Both the position numbers and the translations under genes were made by a program. This document shows positions 34,889 through 45,955 of a DNA stretch of 64,000 nt, one piece after another. Location: contig OY856412.1 in assembly GCA_963693085.1 (NCBI GenBank), forward strand, positions 1,123,701,244 to 1,123,765,243, read 5' to 3'. How positions within the stretch are numbered: the stretch's first letter is position 1; each line of letters begins with the position of its first letter. The notes beneath the pieces were generated by a model. The model was given only the letters and a program-made list of their open reading frames with translations, did not search any database and was not told where the DNA came from. The stretch is from Alisma plantago-aquatica. Lineage: Eukaryota > Streptophyta > Magnoliopsida > Alismatales > Alismataceae.

Positions 34889-35384
34889 ATAAGGTTCCAC
34901 TTTATTAATTAGGTGTATTATAGTATCTTTTAGCATCAACCAAGTTACAAGAAAGAATTATAATAGATGCTACAAAGAAGGGTGTAACACATTTATCTAG
35001 TACTTTCATGATCTTTGGAACACATATAACACTCAAGATCTCAATCCCTTGTCACAATACTGGGAATTCTCATCCCTTAGCATTATCAACATTATGATTG
35101 CTAAATCTTGGTATTCAAACCCTTAGCTCAACACTGAACACTTTTACCACTTATCAGGTAACTATTACCTCTAGGTCCTTGGACCAGGTATTCATTATAC
35201 TTGTTGCATAAGTATTTCAAATGACTCGCAAGGCCCATTTAGATCTATATCATATGAACATCATAGCTCATACCTAGCTATGCACATCATCTCATGATAC
35301 CTGCATGGTTAGTATTTCATGATAACAACAATATCAAATACATATCATCACCATGCAATACAAGAGAAATACAACTTCCCATTA

Positions 35385-35480
35385 TTAGGGTTAGGGTTTC
35401 CCTTCCTTACTAATTAGGGTTTCAAATCATATCATCACCCTTTATTAGGGTTAGGGTTTCCCTTATTTAACCGATTAGGG
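35385..35480. repeat. Telobox cluster in Tekay-3 LTR
   Basis: TTAGGGTTAGGGTTTCCC occurs twice (about 35385-35402 and 35444-35461), with TTAGGGTTTC copies between. It corresponds to the telobox module of Tekay-1 (6840-7270) and is read here on the opposite strand. Confidence 0.7.
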
Positions 35481-35789
35481 TTTCAATTCATATAATCAAG
35501 AATCAAACCCTAAATCATACTCCACTCATATTAGGAGTATCAACATATGCTCATAACATGATTATCACACAACTATAAGTTTCTCTTTCATCCTCACTAG
35601 GATGTTTGATTACATCATACTCTATTAAATTGGCTCAACCCTTTCTTCAAGGCACATTGGCCTACTTATCAAAATGCATTAAACTCTTTATGCCTTAAAG
35701 TATTACTTGACATAACACACTTCATGTGTTACTCCATCAAGTACATTGAATTGAGGTTCTTTCACCATATCTGGCATAAAGGTGTATGC

Positions 35790-35965
35790 ATGCTTCCATA
35801 TTGGGTATAGAGGTGTGTCCTTGATCACCATATCATGCTTAAGGTGTACCCTCATCACCATATCATGCTTCCATATCGGGTTTACAGGTGTTTCCTTGAT
35901 CACCATATCGTTCTTAAGGTGTATCCTCATCACCATATTGTGCTTCCATATCGGGTTGCTCAACA
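35790..35965. repeat. About 75-bp tandem repeat with ATATCGGGTT motif in Tekay-3 LTR
   Basis: A unit of about 75 bases (GTCCTTGATCACCATATCAT, then CTCATCACCATATCATGC, then CTTCCATATCGGGTT) is repeated a little over twice. TATCGGGTT continues as a dispersed motif to about 36370 (for example near 35975, 36122 and 36366). Open frames across it are by-products. Confidence 0.7.
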
Positions 35966-36794
35966 TTAGGGTTTGCATATCGGGTTAGACCCTTATGCTC
36001 ATATCTCTTCAATCCTTCATGGTATCGGCCTACCCTTCACTACATGATAAGTTATAGGCTAGATAATAGGTTAGTTTAAACCAAACCAGATATGCAAACC
36101 AATAGGGGCTTGAAGTTCCAATGTATATCGGGTTCCATATTACTATGTTGGGTTTCAACACCATATAGGGTTAGAGTATATACTTGACTCCATGTGCATA
36201 GGGTATGTGCTTGACCCCATATTGTGCACATAGTGTATGCTTGACACCATATCATTCACAATGTGTGCACTTCATCATCATATCGTACACAAGGTATATA
36301 CTTCATGTTTGTATCATGCTATTGGTATGTTCACATCACCATATCAGGTTAGAGGTGTTTCAACCCTATATCGGGTTCGAACATGATGATGTCATCATCA
36401 TAAACTTCTAGACTCTTGTTCTTACTAGAATTAGTCCTAAACAAATTTTATAACTCATAGGATCATCAATTATTTAAGAGAGTTCGAAATTGAAAGTAGA
36501 TCAACAAGTATAACATAATTGAAGGTGAATAATAACATAATTGGGTTCAAGTTATATAACCTGCCTCAAGAACAACTTCAAAGCTCCAAGATCCAAAGCT
36601 TCACATTCCCAAGGTTGAAGATGAGCTTCACAAATCCTCTATATGTAAAGAATCACCATGAATAAGTATTTGTTGAAGAAGAAAAGAAAGGAAGATCACA
36701 ACCCTAGATCCATGCTTTAATCCAAGGTTGAAGATGGTCATGGCTTCACCTTAGGGTTAAGACATGAGCTCCTTATTGTTTCTTAGTACTATGC

Positions 36795-36985
36795 ATGATA
36801 CCTCACCACTCATGCACAATATCCCCTCACTTGTGGCCAATATCCCTTCACTTGTGGTTGATATCACTTCACTATGGCCGATATCGCCTTACTATGGATG
36901 ATATCACTTTGCTATGGCCGATATCACCTTGCTATGGCTGATATCACTTTTCTATTGTTGATACCAAGGCTTTATGCATGATTAA
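36795..36985. repeat. About 20-bp repeat TATGGCCGATATCACCTTGC in Tekay-3 LTR
   Basis: Seven to nine imperfect copies of a 20- to 22-base unit carrying GGCCGATATC or a relaxed form are arranged head to tail. The core GATATC is itself palindromic. The array is rich in TATGGCCGATATC on the plus strand. Confidence 0.75.
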
Positions 36986-37977
36986 CCTTCACCTATGCAT
37001 GATATCTAAGAGAAATATGGTGGTAAGATTTGAAAATTTTCACTAGTAGGTGAAAGGAATGGTATATATAGTTGTGGTTCATGAAAAAAAGTGTATATGA
37101 GGTGTCTACATTTTACACTACTAGGTGCCACGTGTCCATGCATGGTTGATAAGTGTCCCTACATGCATATTTATCTTGACATGCAAAACACTTGAGGATA
37201 ATCTAGGGATAATATTTCAGCCCTTAGTTTTCTTGTTGAGCAAGATATTTCAACTCAACATCACTTTATTCACAAACCAATACACTTTTTCTAAGGAAAG
37301 TTGCAAACTGTTACACATCACCTCCTTGAGGTGATTAGCCTATCATGGATAAGTTAGAGAGTTCCAAAACCAATATGATACTCCCCCTATGGCTCGTTGG
37401 CCGATAGGCACTCTCATAACAAGTCTACAACTCGATACAACTCATATAAGGGCTTTACATTCATCCCTTTCTTGGTCTTTTCATCACCAAGAATACCACC
37501 ACTCAAAGATGTTTCAAACATGGTCTCTCCTTCTTTCTATCTCCTCTAAATGATACTAGGAGGGAGTAGGGACACTCTAGAAGTGGTAATTTGCATATCA
37601 ACCCTACATTTTGTGTAAATTACAATTTGTACCAAAATTGCTACACAAGGCACAAACATTATTCAAACAAGTTTCAATTTGAAATATAGGCTTTCCACAA
37701 GCTACCGCTTAGCATAATTCTCTCTCTTATGATTCTAAAACACATGAGGTACATTCAACATGTGACATTTTGCAATATAACCCTCATCTTTGGGTAAATT
37801 GCACTTTACACCCAAACTATCATACAATGCAGAAACAATCTACAAATAAGCTCAAACTTGAAAATTAAACTCAAGGAGAGTCTTAATTACTTTTAAAAAG
37901 ATTAAAACAAGTTTATGAATAACTTACTTAAGCAAAACTTCCAGGCTTTGGCCATAGCCCAGGTCAGGGATGTTACA

Positions 37978-38000
37978 ATTATCAACCCCTAAAAGGGATT
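37978..38000 (-). other. Tekay-3 3' polypurine tract
   Basis: On the minus strand GGGGATAAAATCCCTTTTAG is followed by GGGGTTGATAAT and then the LTR start. This is the usual plus-strand primer position of Tekay elements. Confidence 0.7.
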
Positions 38001-39304
38001 TTATCCCCGAAATCTCAAGAGAAAAGAGAAGGGTAATTCCTCCTCATTTCATCCTCCAGCTCCCATTTGGCTTCTTCCATGCCATGGTGATGTCAGATAA
38101 CTTTTACAAGAACTATGTCTTTCTTTTTCAACTTCTTGATTCTTCTATCAAGAATCATCATTGGACCTTCCACATAGGATATATCTTCACTCAATTCTAC
38201 TTCTACATGTTGCAACACCAACTCTGTATCAGGATGACACTTTCTCAACATAGATATATGAAACACTAGATGTAGTCTATGTAGCTCAGGTGGAAACTCC
38301 AACCTATAGGCTACCTTTCCAATCTGTGCTGTCACTGGGTAAGGTCCCATAAATCTAGGAGCTAACTTACCCTTCTTCCCAAATTTGAGAATGCCTTTCC
38401 AAGGAGAGACCTTGAGATACACTCTGTCTCCAACTTGGAATTCTAAAGGTCTACAACATTTATCAGCATAAGACTTTTGTCCATCTTGTGCAACCTTCAA
38501 CTATTATTGTATTACTTTAATCTTTTCAGTTGTCTATTGCACTCATTCAGGAACCAGAAGTTTCTTTCTCCTATCTCATACCAGCATAATAGAGATCTAC
38601 AATGTCTACCATATAATTCTTCATATGGTGCCATATCAATACCAATTTGATAGCTATTGTTTTAGACAAACTCTATTAAGTTCAAGTGTAAGTCCCAACT
38701 TCCTACAAACTGAAGAACACATGCCCTAAGCAAGTCCTCCAAAGCCTATATAGTCCTTTCAGATTGTCCATCTGTCTGAGGGTGAAAAGTTGTGCTAAAC
38801 TTTAACTGTGTACCCAAGGCTTTATGTAGTCATTCCCAAAAATGACTTGTAAATTGGGGACCTCTATTAGATACAATTGTGGCTGGAACTCCATGCAACC
38901 ACACTATCTCATCTATGTAGATTTGTGCAAGTTTTTTAGCAGTATAGATTTTTTTAACAGGAAGAAAATGTGTTGTCTTAGTCAACCTATCAACTATCAC
39001 CCAAATGGAATCATGATTTTTGGTTGTTCTGGGTAGACCAACCACAAAGTCCATTGTCACGTGATCCCATTTCCACTGTGGTAAAGGTAAGGGTTGCAAT
39101 GTTCCTGTAGGCTTCTGGTGTTCTTCTTTAACTTGTTGATACACTGGATACCACATAACAAACTCAACTACATCCTTCTTCAAACCAGGCCACCAATACA
39201 TATCATTTAAGTTATGATACATTTTAGTACTCCCTAGATGCATTGCATACATGGATGAATGGGCTTCTTCCATAACTATCTTTCTTCATTCATTAGCATT
39301 AGGT
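38001..39304 (-). pseudogene. Tekay-3 integrase with C-terminal chromodomain, decayed
   Basis: The N-domain has its histidines (HSSMYAMHLGSTKMYHNL), but the CxxC is YPVY (WYPVYQQ). The core has the first D in VTMDFVVGLP (about 39051). The second D is replaced by N in IVSNRGPQFTSHFW (about 38867). A glutamate follows in HPQTDGQSERTI. The GPY-like region (KGKLAPRFMGPYPVTAQIGK) lies at 38350-38400, and a chromodomain-like tail (YVEGPMMILDRRIKKLKKKD, then EEAKWELEDEM) at about 38010-38190. Several stops are present. The chromodomain identifies a chromovirus. It would have directed integration to marked chromatin. Confidence 0.85.
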
Positions 39305-39373
39305 ACTACTGTAACGTCCCAAAATTTGAGGCCTCAGATAACATGATCTTAAAAGGAATGATTGGACTACCCG

Positions 39374-39490
39374 TATCACCAAGGTGCACCTCCTTTTCTG
39401 GGATCCCATCACTAAGAACTCCATAGTTAAGCATGCTCAGCTTGGAGTAGTACTGGGATGGGTGACCTGTCGGGAAGTTGATCCTGGCAT
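39374..39490 (+). ncRNA. 5S rRNA-like domain in the Cassandra 5' LTR
   Basis: The segment resembles plant 5S rRNA across most of its length: GGATCCCATC, ACTCCATAGTTAAGC (box A region, 39425-39432), GGAGTAGTACTGGGATGGGT and GACC (box C, GGGATGGGTGACC at 39455-39467). It is not a 5S gene. It lies inside an LTR, lacks the conserved ends and differs at many bases. In Cassandra it is known to act as an internal RNA polymerase III promoter. Confidence 0.85.
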
Positions 39491-39916
39491 GTGTGTGAGT
39501 GAGGACAATGTGCGCAGTTAAGGCTAGTGGTGGTCTATGGGGACAGTCATCATTCTTGAAACTCTATTAGAGCCTTGGGTAGTGGGCCCGGGCATTACAA
39601 ATGATATCAAAGCCATAACCCGTACAGTAGGTGGGGCCCACATGGGCATGTGACATGCCAGTCTTGAGCCGTGCGGTCCAGGCATGTAGGAAAGGGTTGT
39701 CCATGGTTAACATAGCCACCCTTGTGCTGGTATTCTGTGATCGGGAGCTGGGTGTCCATGGGCCATTGTGGGTCTGCACTGAAATGGGGTCAGATTATGA
39801 GGCAATATAGATGAACCTTGATGAGGATGTCAAGAGTCTAAGTGGGGGAGATTGTAACGTCCCAGGAATTGAGGCCTCAAATAACATGATCTTAAAAGGA
39901 ATGATTGGACTACCCA

Positions 39917-40033
39917 TATCATCAAGGTGCACCTCCTTTTCTGAGATCCCATCACTAAGAACTCCATAGTTAAGTGTGCTCATCTTGGAGTAGTACTGGG
40001 ATGGGTGACCTATCAGGAAGTTGATCTTGGCAT
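39917..40033 (+). ncRNA. 5S rRNA-like domain in the Cassandra 3' LTR
   Basis: This is the same domain as at 39374-39490, offset by 543 bases, with a few substitutions (AGTTAAGTGTGC for AGTTAAGCATGC). Box C, GGGATGGGTGACC, is intact at about 39998-40010. Confidence 0.85.
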
Positions 40034-40142
40034 GTGCGCGAGTGAGGACAAAGCACGCAGTTAAGGCTAGTGGTGGTCTGTGGGGACAATCGTCATTCTT
40101 GAAACTCTACTAGAGACTTGGGTAGTGGGCCCAGGCATTACA

Positions 40143-41745
40143 ACTACCATCCTACAATGGTAACATACTACCCCATCCTCTAACTCATGGAAACCATCCC
40201 GTTTCTCACTACCATACTCTGACCTGATTTGTTGAATCATAATATTAGCCTGTTGTGCCTCTTTAATCTACTGTTTCAGAGTAGGTTTCACATGCATCTC
40301 GGCCAGTGATCCGGCTAACAAAGATACTTCTAGCTGTACATTCATCTGTCTCAAAGAGACAAACATGTCCTATTTAAAGCATATTAAAGAGTTCAACTGT
40401 GGTTTATCTATAGGTGGAGATGAATATTTTGTACTTAGTACATATGCCACTACATTAGCTTTCCCTGGATGATAATCAATTATACAATCGTAGTCTTTGA
40501 TTAATTCCATCCAGCAACATTGTCTCATATTCAACTCGTATTGTGAGAAGATGTACTTTAAGTTTTTATGGTCTGTGAAAATCTGATATGTTTCTCAATA
40601 CAAATAATGTCTCTAAATCTTCAACGCATGGACCACTACAACTAATTCTAGATCATGCGTCAGATAGTTCTCCTCGTCTTTCTTAAGCTGTCGAGAAGCA
40701 AAAGAAACTACATGATCACTCTGCATCAGCACACACCCTAGACCATTCTTAGAGGCGTCATAGAAAACAATGTATCCCTTTCCCTACTCAGGTAAAACCA
40801 ATACAGGTGCACTAGTCAACCTTTCTTTCAACAACTGGAAAGAATGTTGACACTTGTCATTCCAGACAAAAGGAACCTCCTTCATGGTCAACCTAGTTAG
40901 GGGTAATGCTACAGAACTAAAGTACTTAATAAACCTTCTGTAGTAACCTGCCAAACCTAGGAAATTGTGAATCTCAGTTGGTGTCTTAGGCTGTTCCCAC
41001 TCTACAACAGATTCCACTTTCTTAGGATCAACACAAATACCTAAAATAGATATAATGTGTCCTAGGAAAGACACTTCTGACAACCAGAACTCACACTTGC
41101 TAAACGTAGCATATAACTTGTGTTGTCTCAACAAAGTCAAGGCTTGACAAAGGTGTTGTTCATGTTGTTGACCATCTCTATTGTATATCAGGATGTCGTC
41201 TATGAAGACCAATATGAACTGATCAAGGAATGGTCAGAAGATCTTATTCATCAACTCCATGAATGCAATTGATGCATTAGTTAGTCCAAACGACATAACT
41301 CCGAACTCATAATGACCATTCCTTGTCCTAAAGGTTGACTTAGGTATGTCATCCTCCTTGATATGTAACTAATGATGTCCTGATCTTAGATCTATCTTAG
41401 ATAACATTGTTGCCCCATGCAACTAGTCAAACATATCATCTATCCTTGGCAGAGGATATTTGTTCTTTATAGTCACCTTGTTAAGTTGTCTATTGTCTAT
41501 GCATAATCTCATAGACCCATCCTTCTTTTTAACAAAAAGAACTGGAGCACCCCATGGTGAAGTACTCAGTCGAATGAAACCTTTCTCAAGCATCTCCTAT
41601 AACTATTTCTTGAGTTTCACCATCTCAGCAGGGGCCATCCTATAAGGTGTTTGTTCTATTGGCTGTGTACCCGTAATTAGATTAATCTCAAAATCAATCT
41701 CTCAAGGTGGAGAAATATCTGGAAATTCTTCAGGAAAATAGGTAT
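40143..41745 (-). pseudogene. Tekay-3 reverse transcriptase and RNase H, decayed
   Basis: On the minus strand the order is the linker YFPEEFPDISPP (about 41710-41745), RT blocks [61 protein letters not shown] and the catalytic FIDDILIY (41206-41183). The thumb follows (NFLGLAGYYRRFIKYFSSVA), then RNase H ([32 protein letters not shown] and FTDHKNLKYIF). Several stops, mostly from C-to-T or G-to-A changes, break it. Protease and gag are missing: homology ends near 41745. Confidence 0.85.
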
Positions 41746-42400
41746 CCTTGGTGGATTTTCGTATCCAAAGGGTTTCTACTATTAAAAAGAAAATAAAAAG
41801 AGAGATAAAAAGAGAAATCCTGAAAAAGAGACATTCTAATAAAAAGATAAGGAAAATATGTGAAATAGACATAAATAAAAGGATAAAGGCAAATAGATGT
41901 TCCCCAATATGAGAATCCATGCCTTTAGGATTTCTTGAGGTACAAGGGACCCAAGTTAACAAGATAATGACAAAGTAAAAAGGAATATCAATTAATTTGG
42001 ACTAATTAATGAGATAACTTGGGAGAGAAGGAAGGCTTCTCATCCATTAGAATTTGTTTCCCAAATTTCGTACAAAACTAGATAATGCCAAGACAAACCT
42101 TCATTTGAAATTTGAGTTAAAAAGGAGCAAGGGTTTGGGAGAAAAGAATTTCTTAATGTATTGCCAAATTTGGGATTTATTCTGAAATAGGAAAATGATT
42201 TTCCTTTTTATTTTGAACGCGTGCAACTTAGACCGTTGGATCTTAATCCAACATCAGGCGGTCATCATCTAAGTCCCACTAGGACTGGGACTCTATGAGT
42301 TTCAGAGGATCTTTCCTCTCTAATTTCCTTGCAATCCAGGGTAGATGCGAGCTTGCAATGTAAAAGCAGAGTATATTTGTGTAATAAACTCATAGTGATA
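41746..42400. other. Unassigned DNA between Tekay-3 and a copia fragment
   Basis: It is AT-rich, with an A-rich tract at 41785-41890. A hairpin-forming palindrome, GTTGGATCTTAATCCAAC, lies at 42235-42252. No coding homology is recognised. The minus-strand frame at 41702-41962 is mostly low-complexity hydrophobic sequence and not a gene. Confidence 0.4.
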
Positions 42401-42697
42401 CTATATGGATCTAAAGGTTCATATGATGAACTTACCATTGATGTCTCATTACAAATATTGTGACAACAATGGAGCTAATTGTTAGACAAGGAATGTCAGA
42501 TACCATATTATGGTAGTTCCATATCATACATGAAATCGTACAATGAAGAGAATAGGAACATGCAATCTCCCGACTATAAGCAAAGCATTACCAACCCATT
42601 GAATAGGAACTAGCACATCAAAAGCATGTTGGACATGTTTTGATCACTAAGGATGCGATTTGTGGGTGATTGGCTCTAAGTGCAAGTGGGAGTCTAT
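42401..42697 (+). pseudogene. Ty1/copia RNase H C-terminal fragment and polypurine tract
   Basis: The translation shows a degraded CDNNGA block (tattgtgacaacaatggagc, about 42459-42478), followed by the remnant of the tail that precedes copia 3' LTRs. GCAAGTGGGAGTCTAT (about 42682-42697) is the polypurine tract, directly before the LTR start at 42698. It matches in order the better preserved fragment at 61330-61586. It is non-functional. Confidence 0.6.
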
Positions 42698-42891
42698 TGT
42701 TAAGGTATGCCCATAGAGCCAATCATATGATGATTGACATGGCATAATTACCTAAAAGATTTGATTAATAGTAATAGATATACAGGCAAGCTTCCAATTC
42801 ATCTGTATCACTTATTATGAGACTATGAGGATACAAAGTGATTATATAGAGAAGTATATTTCTCAATGACATATGTTGTCAAGTCACTAAC
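42698..42891 (+). mobile_element. Ty1/copia 3' LTR start, cut at the inversion breakpoint
   Basis: TGTTAAGGTATGCCCATAGA and the following CAATCATATGATGATTG align with the LTR starts at 31584 and 61587. Similarity continues through TCACTTATTATGAGACTATG (42808) and stops at about 42891, where RTE LINE sequence begins. Only the first 190 bases of the LTR remain. Confidence 0.75.
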
Positions 42892-43214
42892 CTTGTGGAT
42901 GAGCTTTGGGAGAGGATTATTGATCAGAGGTTAAGATCTATAACACAGGTATCAAACAAACAATTTGGTTTCATGCCTGGAAGATCAATAACATATGCTA
43001 TTTTTCTGATAAGGAGGATTACGGAGAAGTATAGACAAAGCAAAAGAGATCTTCATATGGTGTTTATCGATCTAGAGAAGGCTTATGATCGAGTACCCAG
43101 AGAAGTGTTATGGATGGTTTTAAAGAAAAAGGGTGTGCCTATCCAATACATTGACTTGATCAAAGACATGTATGATAGCTCTACTGCAAGTGTCAAGACT
43201 CCTAGAGGAGAGAT
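42892..43214 (+). pseudogene. RTE-type LINE, middle RT piece
   Basis: This open piece encodes [59 protein letters not shown] and [20 protein letters not shown], then VKTPRGE. These are RT blocks of plant RTE LINEs, with the catalytic D in FIDLEKAYD. It continues from the inverted piece at 34288-34888 and is interrupted by Athila-2 at 43215. Reading resumes at 56307. Confidence 0.9.
43211..43214 (+). other. Athila-2 target-site duplication, left copy (AGAT)
   Basis: AGAT occurs here and at 56307-56310, directly outside the outermost LTR bases. Ty3/gypsy insertions usually give five bases, so one flanking base may have mutated (GAGAT against AAGAT). Confidence 0.55.
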
Positions 43215-44880
43215 GTTGGTTGTTTACACTAACGAGTTTCAATCCAATTAAAGGATAGTTTACTCAACTTAACCAAACTCCGCAAGTATACAGAGGTAGT
43301 ATAGTCAAGGTCGAACACAAGGATCTTAGCTAACTTAATTGAGTGTAACAGTATTAAAGTTCAACAATCTAGACCGATTTTAAAGAGTAGAGAAGATTTG
43401 TTCTAAAAGCATAAAAATCAGATTTTAACTACAGGAATTTCATATTCTAATTAGCAAGCAAACCACTAAGGAAGTTCGATTTCAGAAAGTTAAGGAATAT
43501 TGGACATTAGTATTTCACTCACATATCATAGCAATCAAGTGAACAAAATAATTTAAACATACATAAGATCATGTTTCAAGGAAAAGTTGTGTTACATTTC
43601 ACCTCCCGGTGTAAATGCAACGATCATAACTCAAAACAACACTCTCGTGTATGAATTTCGTTTATGATCACAAACAGTTCCTCAACTCATTCCTCTCTAC
43701 TCTCGTAGAAGAAGAAGAGTTGCCAAGAAGAGCACCTCCATACATTCCTACTTGTTTTCTCAAACTAAGCAAGAAGGCAGAAAATATGCATATAAGGTGG
43801 CCAACAATACATGCAAGAAAAAGAATAAACTGACACTTTCATGGTAATGAAATAAGAACAAATACATTTAGTACGAAATTACTTGTTCTATACATGCTAT
43901 GACATGGGATTTACTCTCCCATGCCCAAGAAAAAGGAGTCTACTCGTCCATAATAATGTACAACAGATTTGCTACAGAATTTTCAGTTCTAGACATGGTT
44001 TAGAAGGGAAAAGAGAAAGAGAACTGAAGATGTAACCACAAGAAGCAAGAATTCTGGCTTGAAGATGAAATTCCCCTTCTTTAGCTTCTCCAAGTCGAAC
44101 TAACTCCTCTCCCAAGAAGCTGCTCGGAGTTGGGGAAACTTGGATGCACCTTGAAGAAGACAAAAGAGAAGTGGAGAAGAAGAATGGTCTCTTTATTCAA
44201 GAAACCACTTTAGATTCCTCTAAATTCGTCTTCCTTTGCTCTCCTCTGGCTCTAGGACACGAGAAACTCTTCAAATGACCGAACATAACTGTCCCTTGGC
44301 TTCCCTCTTTGTTTTAAAATCATATTCTGAATTTTTGAATTTCTAAAACTGCCAGGTGCACGCCGTGCACCTTCAGTGCAGTTGGCATCGGGCTGATCCG
44401 TGCACGACGTGCGCCGAGGAATTGCACGTCGTGCGACTTTCCAGAACTTTTCTTCAGCACTTTGTGTTCCAGGTGCACGCCATGCATTCGTCTTCTGTAC
44501 ATTCTGGAATCTCGCACGTCGTGCATTTTCTCCGTGCACGCCGTGCATTCTCTTGGCTGAACAGACCGAATTTTCTCTGGAAAGTGACACGCCGTGCATT
44601 TTGGTTTGTACGTCGTGCACTTTACTACTTCAGCGAATCAGTCTTTTTTCTGGAATGGTGCACGTCGTGCATCTGAGTTGCACACCGTGCATTCTTATGT
44701 TTCAGTAGAAATGTCATCTGAATTCAGTTCTTTTTGTGGCAATTCTGCAATACAAGTTATGGGATAAGTAGAATGACAAAAAGATGGCAAAATTAATATG
44801 AAAGAGACTGAATTATATCAGAAAGAACCAAATTTGTGTGTGATAACATGTGAAAAGATGATATATAATTCACACAACAA
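43215..44880 (-). mobile_element. Athila-2 3' LTR
   Basis: On the minus strand this LTR runs from TGTTGTGTGAATTATATATC (44880) to about GTAAACAACCAAC (43215). It matches 54647-56306 throughout, at roughly 93-95 percent by eye, with small indels in the palindrome region. The polypurine tract lies immediately outside at 44881-44895. On the minus strand, TATA-like motifs are weak. An antisense-looking set of short ORFs in 44250-44710 arises from the palindromes and is not genic. Confidence 0.9.
44355..44695. repeat. GTGCACGNCGTGCAC palindrome cluster in the Athila-2 3' LTR
   Basis: Ten copies of a 14- to 17-base palindrome occur within about 340 bp (near 44355, 44399, 44424, 44475, 44514, 44534, 44585, 44607, 44658 and 44679). 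The best is GGTGCACGCCGTGCACC (44355-44371), with 8-base arms around one central base. Copies are irregularly spaced and separated by TTCCAGAA-type and other unique DNA. Confidence 0.9.
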
Positions 44881-44925
44881 ATCCCCCTAAGCTTAAACCA
44901 TTGCTTGTCCTCAAGCAAGAAGAGC
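44881..44925 (-). other. Athila-2 3' polypurine tract module
   Basis: On the minus strand GCTTGAGGACAAGCAATGG leads into TTTAAGCTTAGGGGGATT next to the 3' LTR. This matches the Athila-1 module at 24079-24115. Confidence 0.85.
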
Positions 44926-45955
44926 ATAGAAATATAAATGAAGAATTGTCAAGATCATGAATAGATCAAATGAAATGAAAGATGTGTATAAAACCAAACC
45001 AACCATGATCAACATGTTTATGCTCATAGCCATCAGTTCAACTCAAATGCCCAAGAAAGAGATTTTTAGTTCAGCAGGGGTGGTTTCAATTTAATGAATC
45101 AATCAATTAAACAACACTAGGTAGAATATGGATGACAAAGTCAAACAATTAGTGGATGTGCAGCTCAAACTCTCAACTATTAAGGATACAAAAGATGAAA
45201 TCTTAGTTAAAAATTGACAATTTTTGTTGTACTCTCCTTTTCCCAAAAAAGATATGACAAAGGATTATGGTTTCTGACACTCGGTTGCTAATGTAGGCTT
45301 ATGCACACGTGGAATGTCAGTTGGGGTATTTTACCCTCTTTTAAGACATACCACCTAACCACCGTGGCCAGATCGTACTTACACTAGGCTAGCATGATAT
45401 GTGGGCAGATTAGCCATCTTTAATGGGGTATAAGAGTTATTTAATTTTTTCCAAAACATGGGAGAGTCAACTAAATTGCAACATTAGCTAGATTTCATTC
45501 ATTTGTTTTGAAATTTTTTCCTTGAAAGAGTGTTTGCAAATGCACTAAGAGCTTGACAAGGTCATCCTGTATTCTAAATGATGTTGTAAATTTGATTTAC
45601 TCACAAAAATTGAAACTATTACATGTTTTAAGCAATCAAGGATGTGAAAGATGAATGTTTAGGCTAGAAGCATAAACCAGAGTTAAGCACATGTTGATGG
45701 TCAAAAGGTTTCATTTGATTAATGCATGCTTTTTACAACTTCTTCGAATGATATTTCTCATCAAAAGAGGACAAACAGTTAAGCATAGGAGTTCTATCCA
45801 CATATAAAAGATAAATCTCATATCATACTAGACTTGCCATCTGAAGAGAAGAACTGAAAACAACAACTAAAAAGTGAAAACAAAACAAAAGCAAATGACA
45901 AGAAGCAAATAACATGAAAAATAAAAGCTAAAAGAACTAGGATACCAATACCATC
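44926..45955. other. Spacer between the two polypurine modules of Athila-2
   Basis: It is AT-rich with no ORF of note and no protein similarity recognised. Its length (about 1.05 kb) is close to the corresponding spacer in Athila-1A (23158-24078). Confidence 0.5.

Larger units (their letters stand above)
34889..37977 (-). mobile_element. Tekay-3 LTR, first part (3' LTR of the minus-strand element)
   Basis: On the minus strand the LTR starts TGTAACATCCCTGACCTGGG at 37977, just after a polypurine tract. It aligns with Tekay-1 4394-7805, including the GGTTATATAAC block (36550), the GCAGGTATCATGAGATGATG block (35290) and the GGGATTGAGA block (35040). At 34889 it is cut by the RTE LINE. The missing last 1.3 kb is found in the opposite orientation at 57237-58532. 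Internal repeats are listed separately. Confidence 0.85.
39305..40147 (+). mobile_element. Cassandra TRIM retrotransposon with 5-bp target duplication
   Basis: Two 290-bp LTRs (39310-39599 and 39853-40142) flank a 253-bp non-coding core. Each LTR starts TGTAACGTCCC and ends GCATTACA. A primer site, TGATATCAAAGCC (39602-39614), follows the first LTR, and a polypurine tract, AGTGGGGGAGAT (39841-39852), precedes the second. The target duplication ACTAC is perfect (39305-39309 and 40143-40147). Each LTR carries a 5S rRNA-like domain, the hallmark of Cassandra. The element has no ORF and depends on other elements for proteins. It is inserted in opposite orientation between the Tekay-3 RNase H and integrase regions. 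Confidence 0.95.

Noticed and set aside
39374..40033. Two functional 5S rRNA genes
   Set aside because: Both copies lie in Cassandra LTRs, are diverged, lack true 5S ends and are flanked by primer site and polypurine tract.
41702..41962. Membrane protein on the minus strand
   Set aside because: The hydrophobic stretch comes from an AT-rich tract joined to the start of the Tekay-3 RT linker. No independent gene evidence.
34288..43214. Twin priming as the sole cause of the inverted LINE piece
   Set aside because: It would explain the LINE but not the Tekay-3 LTR split in opposite orientations. The LINE 5' piece abuts the LTR target duplication rather than the other LINE piece.
44250..44710. 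Overlapping ORFs on both strands through the Athila-2 3' LTR
   Set aside because: They exist because the palindromes repeat similar codons on both strands. No family resemblance, and they sit inside an LTR.
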